Assembly: GCF_026745355.1 (NCBI RefSeq) | Contig: NC_079205.1 | Span: 54,064,025 to 54,128,024 of the forward strand | From: Beta vulgaris subsp. vulgaris | Lineage: Eukaryota > Streptophyta > Magnoliopsida > Caryophyllales > Amaranthaceae | Direction of reading: 5' to 3' | DNA: 64,000 nt | Shown here: positions 13,401 to 23,811 of the stretch, in pieces | Numbering within the stretch: position 1 is the stretch's first letter | Layout: each line of letters opens with the position of its first letter | The notes under the pieces: generated by a model | The model's database searches: none | What the model was told of the DNA's origin: nothing | The model's input: only the letters and a program-made list of their open reading frames with translations | Program-made: the position numbers and the translations under genes

Positions 13401-16400
13401 GAAAAATGTAAAAGATAAGATCTTGTAATCAGAAAAAATAAGTTCAGATCAGATCAGAAAAAATAAGTTCAGATCAGATAAGTTCAGATCAGAAAATTTC
13501 AGGTGAACTAAACATAGCCTAATCCAAGCATTCCATGAGATCACAATCTATATAGAGTATACAATAAGAAATAGTACCGGCTCAGGTTGACAGGTTAGAA
13601 GTACATGATAATGATCATGGTCTCACAGTCTAAAGGGCCACGAATCTTGTAGAACCTTATAGATATTGAGCCCACTAATGACATATGCATAAGCCCAATA
13701 AATGAGCTATTTCATTCACAGAGGTCGGAAGATGACTGCTTACAGAAGTTATCAATCTTTCATTCCGTGCTTGATACATAACACAGGTTCCTAATTGTTT
13801 TTATTACACTGTAGATCAAGCTGCCCAACTACTCACTCCATGCAATTGCAGTTGTGATGAACAACTAGATTTTCAAGAGATGTTATATATTTGATGTCCC
13901 AGGAGAATAACAAAGGGTGATTTCTTCATTCCCCACACCAACTCAAATGATAGTAAATATTGCAGAATAATCAAAAAGGTGGTGATACATGCTGAAGATA
14001 AAGATGGCTTACAACCACACAAGTTAAACACTTAACAAAATGAAGTAAATATTCCACAATAATCAAAAGGTAGTGATAGTTAAATGCTGAACATAAACAT
14101 GGCTTATAACCACAAAAGTTTAACACTTGACAAAATGTGGATCAAAAGGGCCTGATTTATCAAGTTGATTCTAAGATGAAGAGTCTTAATAACATAAAGT
14201 AATATGCATTATTAATGCATGGTTTTTGCACTCAGGATTTATAGTTTACATGCTATAAAATCAATATTTACTCTTAGGGATTCTCTGCAATGAAGTTTGC
14301 ATGCCAAAAACATATTCAATCAAATTTTGGGAGCTCGCGAGAATCCGACACTACACCATGGCAATCAACAAACAAAACCAATATAAAGACATCATCTTTA
14401 TTCCCAAAGCGATTCTCTACAACACCTCTATGGTTTTCATTCTCAGGTACTAGGACTAGACTAGTTGAGGATTGAATTCCAAACCCAACAACAATATAAT
14501 GCTTTCATGTAGATAACTGAGACCTATAGGATTAGGAGACAGAGATATATCAAATGAAAAAAGGCATTCTAATATACAAATTTTGAAGAAGATAATAACT
14601 TTTGAAAAGAACTCTGATCACTGAGTACTTCTAACCTGTAGTTTCCCCAAGGCAATGCTGTCAACCAATCAAGATAGTTGCGGGTAACATTGAATTCACT
14701 TGAGCTGGCCTCCAGCAGTTGGAGCTTCGTAAGTTCTTCTTCTATGACTTGCAAAACATTCTGTGGAATTTTATCTTTGTTTGGTTCAATCCTTTCCCTA
14801 AACTTTGCTGCAGAAAAAAAAAAAGCTTAGGGAACAGATATCAAACAACAGTACTCATGCACAGAAACATATAGAACTTTTTCAATCAGAAACCGTTTAG
14901 AGAAATGGCAGCCTTGGCAACCTCAGTAAAGATATGCACCACACAGAGCTACCTCAGACAGCCATTGCCTATGGCATCAAATTTTCTTACATATCAAGTG
15001 CAAACCTAGACTCAGTTATGCATCAAATTAGTCTACAAGAACATATAAGGAAAAATTGACAGAAATAATCCTAACTATGACCGGTCCGCTCAAAATAATC
15101 CGAACTTTGGGTTATTCTAGAATAATCCAAACTATTTAGGGTACCTTCTCAAAATAATCCAAACTTTTATTTTTCTTGCCTTCAATGATCCCTTTTGGGT
15201 CTACTATATATAGGATAATTAAAAGTTTGGATTATTTTGAGAACGTACTCCTCATAGTTTAGATTATTCTAGAATAACCCATAGTTGGGATTATTTTGAG
15301 AGAAACCGTGATAGTTTGGATTATTCTTGTCAATTTTTCCAACATATAATGCTGTGAGAAATAATTTACTCGCAGCACTTACCAGTAAGTGCTGTTTTGT
15401 CATCTGTTTCAAGCCCCAACTCCTGTAAAAAGAGAAGGCAAAAGTTGAGCATTTAGACTAGTATTACATAGCTACTTATAAAGTAACAGAATGGAGTAAT
15501 TGTACTTCAGTTGTACATAGCTTCCACAACCACTGTGATGGCTAAATCCTTTTTTCATTTATACGAAAAAATTTCTGATAATTAAAAAAAGAATTGAATG
15601 GGACCTCCCCCTTCTTTGTTTGTCTAATTCGAGGGGGAAGGAAGGAAAGGATGTAGCAAAGATACCACACCATGTGAGCAAGCTGCCAAAATTTAAAGAC
15701 TACTCTACGACACAGGATGAGATTGCAAACCTTTTTTATGGCCTTAAGCTGCTCATTCAGAAGATAACGGCGTTGCTCACCACTGATTTTCTCTTCAATA
15801 GCTTTTGCTATAGTTTCCTTCACAAAAATAAAAGAGATATGTAAACCTCAAGAAAGAATAGAAGTATAAAAAAAAAAGTTCTAACATAAACATGTGATGC
15901 CAATACCTGAATCTTACTGATTTCCATTTCTTTCTTCACTAATTCCAGGGTTAACTGTAAGCGCTTGAGCACCTGGAGCAATCAAGTTAGGAACGAACAT
16001 TCCATTTAAGTGAAACTATGTACTATATACATCCCTTGTGTCAAGCAAGACATGATTCATGTTGCACCTATGATGTTATATGATTTTAATTCTGATGCAA
16101 CTTACTTCTAGCTCCTCAAGCACTTGCTGACATTGCAGCTTGTTTGCACCAGATATAGCTGCTCCAAAATCTGCTAGTCTTGGATAATTAAAATCACCAA
16201 TATGCTGGAAATAAAATTAGGCAGTGTAAACATCACTACGACACATCAGGAAAGCTGATTTTAAGGCTTAAGAATCTTTCTGCTTCAACAGCATAAAAAA
16301 TATAGCTCTACAAAGGAGTGAAACTTGAGTGTGTCACTCCTGAGAACGTATCTAATTGATTATGCACCACAATTGAATAATACAATTGTGATGGGTTGAC

Positions 16401-19400
16401 CTGACAACAATGCCCATATTTCTTCAATTACAAGTGGTAAATTACTATAAAGTAATTTACCAACTAAATATTATGAAAGTGTTGAGGATATAGAGAGAAA
16501 AATAAGGGAGAACTGTACAAATAGAATAGGTGTGCATCATATTTCATAGGTCGAGGAGCAAATATACCAGAAGAAAGAAGTTAAATTCAGACACAAGAGT
16601 ACTCTCAAGTCCTGACTCCTGATTACATAAGATTAGAATTATATGCAAATACCAAAGTGTATTGTTTTAAGTGATTCATAATAGGAAGGACTTGAAGTAT
16701 TATGCTTTTTTTTAGTGCTGAACTGTGAGTTTCTTTTAAATTGGAAAGGCTTATATAATTAACTTTTAGTGCACTACAAGTCTAAATCTGCAGAAGTACA
16801 GAGCATAGTTCGAAAATGTGGTTTCGGTCACGGTCGTGGTAAAGGTCATGGTGATGCGGGAACGAGGATGATGCGGTTGTTGTACCGCCAAATATCGGCT
16901 CAGACCATGAGATATCCCTTGAACCAGCTAAAATGCTTTTTTTTTTTACACCTTTACGATGCGGGTAGTATCGGTTCGGTAGATTTGAAAACCTTTGTAA
17001 TAGACCAAATGGATCAATCCAAAAGGTCAAATTTGACCCACACAATTTAGTTTTTGATCATTTTAAGGATCCAAGTGAGAATATAAATCTTTGTTCTTTC
17101 TAGGTCAGTTTTCAGATTGGATAAGATTCAGACATTGATCTCTAAACTTTGCTCCAATAATAAAATTTGGAGAAAGAAAAGGTGGAGGAAAGGAAGGGGG
17201 GCATGGCAGGCTTGCCCGCCGACTTGGCAAATATTACAATGACACTAATGAAACCCTAAGGAAAGTAGAGACAATAAAAATCTTGTTTGAGACCCATTAT
17301 TTCTAAGTCAGTTCTCAGGTTGGATGAGTTACATACATCTCTTAAGGTCAGCCATGAACGAAGATCGCTAAGCTTTGCTTCCATCATAAAAGTCGGTTAA
17401 AGATGAGGGCGAGGAAAAAAGGGATAAAATGGCGTCGCATGCTTGCTAGTGACCACCAAAACCCTAAAGGATGAAAGTTACTAAAAATGGGTATGCAGTG
17501 CTTAGTATTAAACTCCCATTAAAAGGAAATGTATTAATTATTAAAGAACACAAGAAGTAGTATAGCATATATGTTATTATTTGCATAAATTTACACGGAA
17601 CCCCAAACTTGATGCAAAAAGGAAAACAAGACCTCCAGGATCACATGAACACTCACTGTACCCAATATTAACATATATTCCCTCCGGTCTTTATTAGTTA
17701 CCCGTTTCTTTTGCACAAAGTTTTAGGAGAAACAATGTTGTGGGACATAAAAAGAAAGAGGAACTATTATTTTATGTTAAAGTTAAATGTATGTGTGATG
17801 GAAAGTTAATGGTCCCATTCCAAAAATAGAAACAAAAGAAATGGGTAAACTAATAAGAGACATCCCAAAAAGGAATACGGGTAAACTAATAAAGACCGGA
17901 GGTAGTAATTTGCTAAACAGTCCTGTCAAGTTAACTTGTCCTACTACCACAGAGAATGCAACTATGTTAATTAAAAGATTAGGCAACTCAAGAGCTTGAT
18001 GTTCAACCTCACCTTTGTATATGTTTGAACATGATCTCTCCAGAGTGAACTTCTTTGCAATACATCCCTTACAGTAGATATAACCTCAAATGAGGTTGCT
18101 TTTATGACATCATCGTCTTTGTCATATGGTAAATCCTACACCAAGAAGAGTGGCCTAGATCAGCTCGGCATCAATCCAAACAAGCAATTACAACTTACAA
18201 GAAAACAGTTTAAAGAAAAAATTGCGAAAAAGAAAACATTCAATGCCTTGCCTTCAGATGATCAACTTTGACAGTGAGAGGATCCTCATTCACCTGGAAA
18301 CAACACCATGGCAATAATCATAAGGCATTGCATTGAAGAACTAGAATAAGTATTACAACTAAAAAATGTATACTAGAAACCAAGCAGCACGCAAGTGAAG
18401 CATGCAAATAGCAGCAGATCAACATCAGAACAAGCAGTAGATAAATCAGAAGTACATGATTTCATGAGCAACTCTAACTTCGACAAGCTTACCAACTCCG
18501 TTATCCGAAGTCTCCGGTGACCGATAAGAACAACCTGCTCTCCCTGGATGCTTGTAATCTTTGTGGACATACAAAAATACAAATATATCAAAAACGAAAG
18601 ATCAGTACTCCATTAAGATTGCTCATCTGAAAGAAAATTATAATTCGGACATGGGTACCTGGGCCAACGTCCCAACCTCATGCAGCCGATTTAAAAGTTC
18701 TTGTCCTTTAAGATCATTAATATTCTTCTCTGTGTCAGAATCGGCCTCATCTTTAACAAGGAAGGCACCAGCATAGGGGGCTTGCCTTCTTTGACTTTCT
18801 GCCAGAGCTGCTAACAATTTGGGATCCTGGGAAAGTATAACATTCAGGCCATACATACGTGAAATTAGAATACACTGGACTAAAGACTAAACTCTATATA
18901 TCATGGTCTGGCAAGGACCAACCCCCCCCCCCCACAAAAAAAAAAAAAGGGGGGGGGGGGGGGTATTCAACAAATAGGAAGACAAATTCCAAGGTTGAGA
19001 AAAAGATTATTGAAAGTTGAAACTTCTGAAATAGTGCAGAAGTCTAGCAAACATTAGTTTCCTGAGGAGTAATTGATTATCATGACAACCAAACTTGAGT
19101 TAGTAGAGTACTTGACTCCATTGCCATCATCTGTTCAAACTTCAAACTAAGAACTACACCAAGAAATTCTACTCATCTTTACCAATATACTTATAGCATT
19201 TTTAGATTTACTCCCTCCGTTCCTAAATAGAGTTCCCATTTTCCATTTATATATGTCCCAAATAGATTTCCCATTTCCTTATTTGGAATGGTTCACCAAT
19301 TAAAATATTATTTAGCTTTCACTTTTTATTATATTACCCACCTCCCCATAAACAATATGACTTTGTAAAGTGGCAGACACTCTCTCTCCTCAATAAATAA

Positions 19401-22400
19401 TTCATGAATAGTGTACCAACTTCAATTTTTTATTCGGATTTATTACAACTAAGTCCCACTTATGATTTCTCCTTAATACTTGTGCCCAAAAGAAATGCCA
19501 ACTTTATTTAGGGAAGGGAGTGTGTCTGAAATGCCACACCTGATAATGAAAGATAACGTCATAATAACCACACTAAAAAATGCTCTACCTACCTTTACAT
19601 AGACTGGCATGTAGAACCCAGGAAATAGCGGTCGGTGAGGAAGTGGCAATGCCAAAACCTGCCAGAAGATAAACCCCATTTTATTTAACCCAAAAAAAAA
19701 AAAAAGAGATACAGCTAAACAATCGAGAAAACATGAAAACACTTTGGATAACAAAATAGACGAACATCGCGGTATCATTTCAATCACAATTCCCCTACAA
19801 AATCAGCTACCATTTTTTTAATAGTAGTAAGGAAAAGCAGTAGAGAGAGTCCAAGGGGTCTCCCCTCTTATCCATGTACAAAAGAAGAACTAGGCACAAG
19901 AACATATAGGCCAGAATGACGAAGTCTTCAATTAATCAATTTAAAAGGCTGCATCTTCCTTAGGATTCTAGAATTAAAAAACAATAGAAGGATGCATTTC
20001 CAAAATTTCTTCATGTAGTCAGGTATACCCATGGAAAAGGCAGTGGCCTTGTTTGGCGAATACTGTTAGCAGATTATATTAGTTGCTATGATAAGCTGGT
20101 CACTTTAGTCAATTTGACTAGTTGATTGCATCAGTAGTTCATATGAAGGATTTAAAAAGTTAGTTGTTACTAGGAGTTGTTAGCTCATAACGATCGAAAA
20201 TTACATAAAAAAATTACAGTATTGTTTCATTAATTTATCCTAGTTTAATATAAGAATTAGCTCACAAAAATTACTTTAGCTAGGTGGGAGGGGGATGTAA
20301 ACTGAAGCCACCATGGATGACGGGGTGCGTGTGGATTTTAGATTGTTCCCGCTCCACTTATGTCGTCCCAAGGGCATACGCTAAGAAGATTAAGAAAGTG
20401 AAAATAAAAGTTACTCCCTCCGTCCCATAATATAGTGCTCACTTCTCATTTTTCACAAGAATTAAGGAAAATGAAAAAAGTTTTAGGATTTCACAAAAAT
20501 ATATATTTAAGTAAATGTTTATTGGGTATTTTGTCTTGGAACTAGTTTTTTTCTTCTTTTTCCTTTAAAATAAAATGAAAGAGCAATAATATACCTTGGA
20601 ATGGTGTAAAACAATAAATAGGGGCACATATTTTAAAAGAAAGTAGGGGTATTTTGGAAAGTGTTATGTAGAAATGAAGGATAATTTAGTCCAAACATAT
20701 TCATAAAAAAGAAATAGGCAAAACATTTTGGGACACCCAAAGAGGAATGCAAGCACTATATTATGGGACGGAGGGAGTATTTTATTGGTAAACCGGTCCC
20801 CCTCTACAACCATGTTTAGAATTCTTTGTTAAACTAGCCCCCATCCACAACCAAGCTTGGCTTCGCTCTTGTGTCGTCCCCACACTCGCACAATGTTTCT
20901 CCTATGAAATATTTTGATCCACCATTTCAAGACACTGTACATATTTGAGACTGATGTTCGCATATGGATTTGTATTCTAATATCTTGATGTATTGATTTT
21001 AAATTTGTTTTATTTGAAATAATATAACAAAGACATGTTCAAACTTAGTCAAACATTATTTTGAGGCGGGTCATGAGGTTGATAAGACAGATATGATGTG
21101 GGTATAATAGATGGTTTTTTTAACCCATGGGGGGGGAGGATGGTTTTGGAGTTTGTACCCGCCATGGGTGATGGGCGGGATAGGAAACGAATTTTAAGTG
21201 GAGATGGGAATGGAAGACCATCATTTGCATATGCCATGCCCCATTTGACATCCCTATTAAGTACCCTTCTAAAACACTCATGAGGCAAAGTACAATCATA
21301 TTTTCTTTCTTCCAAGTTGCCATACCAAATACATTATATTCTTCCCATCACATATCAAGAAATCACGAAATATCCTCCATCTCTTATGAACGATCATTGA
21401 ACTGAAATTGCTCTCTCAATTTAAGAGTTCTAGGATATTTCATTTGCCTACTGCCACCAAAGAATAAAGATCTCCCCTTTCTCAGATTTCAGGTTGGGTT
21501 CATCTCAGATTTCAGGTCATGTTCGGTCAAGTCGTGTCAGGTCAATAAATGAAACAGGTCGGGAACGGTCGTAATTCGGTGAGGTTTGCCTCGGTTTGTT
21601 TCTTCTTTCAGGTTCGGTCGGTTCGGCACGGTCAATTTCGGAACAGGTCATCTTTCGTGATCATGTGGTGTCGGGTCGGGTTAATTGCAAGTTTGTATCG
21701 GATGCTTTCAGATTCAGGACATGCGTGGGTAGGATACTTATCTTATCAAGAGAATAACGGTTTCGTTCAGGTTCGAGTTAAGTTCAGGTCGTTAGTTATC
21801 GAGATGTGTTATAATTGAGTTGTGCCATACTTGGTTTGGGATCGCTTCGAGTATGGGACGGGTCATGAAACTTGTGTGTCACAGCTTCAAATTTTTTCAT
21901 TATTTAATACTTCATTGAAAATCAATGCTTGAATAGTTATCTAGTTATATGCCTTTTTGTAATAGTGTTAGTTTATAATTTATGTTAATATGTGGTGAAA
22001 TAAATGACAAGTCGAGTTATCAAAAATTAACAAGTCAGGTAACATGTAGTAACAAGTCGGGTAAAACCATGTACCAAGACGCAACATGTCTTGTAAATCG
22101 GTTTCAGGTCCTAATCGAATCGGGTGTGAAGTCGGGTTCAGATCGTTGTGAGTTCTAATCACTTTAGTTATTGGTCTTTTTTTGGTCAGGTAGGTCATAG
22201 ATTGTTGGGTCAAGATCAAGTATCGGTTATTACCAGGTCAGATGTTTTACCCAAATTTCAGGTGCAAGTCAGGTCGGTGAAGATCGGGTATCGTTTATTA
22301 TCAGGTCGGGTTTCAGGTGACTTGTTTTACCCAAATTTCAGGTGCAAGTCAGGTCTTACAGGATGAGGTCGGGTCGTCACATCAGGTCATTTTTTACAGC

Positions 22401-23811
22401 TCTAATGTGATCTAATACACTATTTGCGAATGGAGATTAACTCCAAAGACATGCATCAACAAGTTTTCTTGTAGAAATTTGATGGGACAAAGATCTTGAC
22501 CAAAGAAGGAAAAAAAGAATTTGTCCATGAATGATTTTTTCTCCAAAGAGAACGAGTTGTGTTTTGGTATTCGCTTTGGAGGCAGGGTATGTAAATTTGT
22601 CATTTTTAAGGAGTAGTTGGCTAATACACACCATATCTCGATCCGCTATTTCAAAACGTTGGTAAATGCAACAAAAATTTATGCAATTTTGGATGAATCA
22701 TCTTATAAGAGGCACTCATAACCAAACAGTAGGTTACTGGATAAAGATATTCAAACCTCTCATTCACCTCAATCAGCTATATTTTGAGGCAAATTTACAT
22801 ACAGTATTAGTCAAAGAATTTCAGTGAAGATTAGTATATGAATAGTGCAAAAGTAAAACGTTCAACTAATTTTTTTTATAAAGGTAGTATGATATTAAAG
22901 GGCAATTCAAATTCAAGGTTATAGATACATTCATTCTCTTTGTTGAGCACCATAGTTTATTTATCTAAGACATGTTCCCTTACTTTCATAACCAAACCAA
23001 GTTTACGTCACTCTTCACTTCACATACGCATAACCATGATTGCTCAATGATCAACTAAACTCATTTCAAGCTTCCTAAAACATGATTGCTAAATGATCAA
23101 CTAAACTATTTTAGCTTCCTAAAACCATTGGCATCAATTCAATTGACAAATTAGCAAAGAGCAATGACAAGAAAAAAAGAGAAAGAACCATGCACCATTT
23201 GTCAGCACGAAACACAAAAGCATGATTGTTCAATGATCAACTAAACTAATTTCAAGCTTCTTAAAACCATTGGCATCAATTCAATGGACAATTAGCGTAC
23301 TACAAAAAATAAAAATGGTAAGGAAAGGAGAAAGAACCGTGAAACACTCAGTCAGCAAGAAACACAAAACCATGATTGCTCAATGATCAACTAAACTAAT
23401 TTCAACCTTCCTAAAACCATTGGCATCAATGCAATTGACAATTAGCATACTACAAAAAATGAAAATGATAAGAAAAGGAGAAAGAACCGTGAAACACTCT
23501 TCAGGGCGAAACACGCTAGGTAGAATCGAATTCGAAGACTTCGAATCGGCATCCTCAGCTTCCCCAGTGGCGGACTTAGCCACAGGTCCACCATCAACAA
23601 CCGAGTCAGAGCCATCCGAGGAAGACGAATCTGAGCAGAAGAAAGCACGGCGATAAACACAAGAGTTAAAGTGATTAGAACCTCGAAGCGAGTTGAGAAC
23701 TCGGAGCAATGGCGTAGTTGACTCGGTGGAATTCCGAGTTATGGCGGAAGCTCGAGAATGAGAAGCGAGAACATTCTGGAATCGACATGAGTATGAGAGA
23801 ACCTTCAACAT
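4416..23811 (-). CDS. LON1: Lon protease, mitochondrial type (20 exons)
   Basis: ATP-dependent AAA+ serine protease that degrades damaged or unassembled proteins in the mitochondrial matrix. Exons (minus strand, 5' to 3'): 23811-23488, 19658-19593, 18826-18659, 18558-18493, 18293-18252, 18135-18013, 16204-16106, 15972-15907, 15817-15731, 15422-15383, 14807-14636, 12447-12323, 11641-11511, 11394-11290, 10878-10765, 8257-8090, 7698-7597, 7512-7279, 5685-5176, 4592-4416. Together they give 2919 bases (972 aa), the usual plant Lon length, with no frameshift. The start has an in-frame TGA 18 bases upstream. The first ~65 residues are rich in Arg, Ser and hydrophobics, as in a mitochondrial presequence. 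The N-terminal Lon domain follows (~105-310). The ATPase has Walker A GPPGVGKT (467-474) and Walker B LVLIDE (530-535). A Ser/Glu/Asp-rich linker (~667-760) precedes the protease domain with catalytic Ser875 (GPSAG) and Lys918 (KEK). All introns are GT-AG except the one after 18252, which is GC-AG. By family knowledge this is LON1; dual targeting cannot be judged here. Confidence 0.96.
8831..9080. mobile_element. Degenerate Stowaway-like MITE in a Lon intron
   Basis: The left end 'CTCTGTTTCTAAATAAGTGC' is an imperfect inverse of the right end (GCACTTAAAAGGAAGTAGAG). The region is AT-rich, lies in the intron between the exons at 8257 and 10765, and has diverged ends with no clear target duplication. 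Confidence 0.5.
9836..9955. repeat. ~46-bp imperfect tandem repeat, about 2.6 copies
   Basis: Units share the order ATGGA(C/T)(T/C)(A/G)AATAAAA, AA(C/T)(A/G)(A/T)AT, GAA(A/T)TT(A/C)GAAAT. It sits in the large Lon intron between the exons at 8257 and 10765, just after a poly-C run (9558-9576). Confidence 0.6.
12988..13165. repeat. Tandem duplication of ~105 bp in a Lon intron
   Basis: Two copies carry 'TTGATGGGA(A/G)CCAATGCC' followed by 'ATGTTGGCAATAGAAGTGAC' and 'TGCTATACACC'. The second copy is interrupted at its end by the Tourist-like MITE at 13169. Confidence 0.8.
13169..13519. mobile_element. 351-bp Tourist-like (PIF/Harbinger) MITE
   Basis: Terminal inverted repeats GGCTATGTT(C/T)AGTTCACCT flank an interior rich in CAGAT/TTCAGATCAG repeats. 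The flanks carry a TAA duplication (13166-13168 and 13520-13522). A related tandem copy of the host sequence upstream (about 13040-13065) shows the uninterrupted 'ATATTAATCCAAGCATTCC', giving an internal empty-site proof of the insertion. It lies in the Lon intron between the exons at 12447 and 14636. Confidence 0.92.
15049..15340. mobile_element. 292-bp Mutator-like MITE next to a splice donor
   Basis: Long terminal inverted repeats (~125 bases each side, starting GGAAAAATTGACA) are built from reiterated 'AAAATAATCC(A/G)AACT'-type units. A perfect 9-bp target duplication AACATATAA flanks it (15040-15048 and 15341-15349), diagnostic of Mutator-superfamily insertion. It sits in a Lon intron, with its end ~42 bases from the splice donor of the exon at 15383-15422. 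Confidence 0.93.
17680..17902. mobile_element. Stowaway-like MITE in a Lon intron
   Basis: Inverted ends CCTCCGGTCTTTATTAGTT(T)ACCCG face each other across ~223 bases. The outermost bases are eroded on the left, so the TA duplication is visible only on the right. Confidence 0.8.
18921..18963. repeat. Poly-C / poly-A / poly-G tract
   Basis: A run of C, then A, then G (each roughly 12-15 bases) forms a C-run/G-run inverted pair inside a Lon intron, 95 bases upstream of the exon at 18659-18826. Such runs are error-prone in sequencing, so exact lengths should not be trusted. Confidence 0.8.
19211..19520. mobile_element. Eroded Stowaway-like MITE in a Lon intron
   Basis: It begins TA-CTCCCTCCGTTCCTAAATAG and ends with the imperfect inverse CTTTATTTAGGGAAGGGAG. 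The interior repeats 'CCCATTT' words. It lies between the Lon exons at 18826 and 19593. Confidence 0.75.
20414..20777. mobile_element. 364-bp Stowaway MITE in Lon intron 1
   Basis: A ~26-bp terminal inverted repeat, starting CTCCCTCCGTCCCATAATAT, is perfect at both ends and flanked by TA on each side. The interior is AT-rich with no coding potential. Confidence 0.92.
21470..22400. repeat. Degenerate 'CAGGTCGGGT' repeat region in Lon intron 1
   Basis: Dozens of variants of CAGGTCGGGT/TTCAGGTTCGG occur over ~900 bases. They include two near-identical stretches around 22235-22275 and 22310-22350 (TTTTACCCAAATTTCAGGTG followed by CAAGTCAGGTC). Open frames here are by-products of the repeat. I cannot assign it to a transposon family. 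Confidence 0.65.
23035..23515. repeat. Tandem duplication spanning the Lon exon 1 / intron 1 boundary
   Basis: Copies beginning CATGATTGCTCAATGATC start near 23035, 23081, 23221 and 23371. The last three also carry the downstream 'AAACCATTGGCATCAATTCA' and 'GAGAAAGAACC' blocks. The block at 23480-23510 is the real end of exon 1 with its splice donor; near-copies at about 23185-23215 and 23325-23360 lie inside the intron. Confidence 0.85.

Noticed and set aside
23420..23656. Plus-strand open frame across Lon exon 1
   Set aside because: Antisense shadow of the conserved Lon N-terminal exon.
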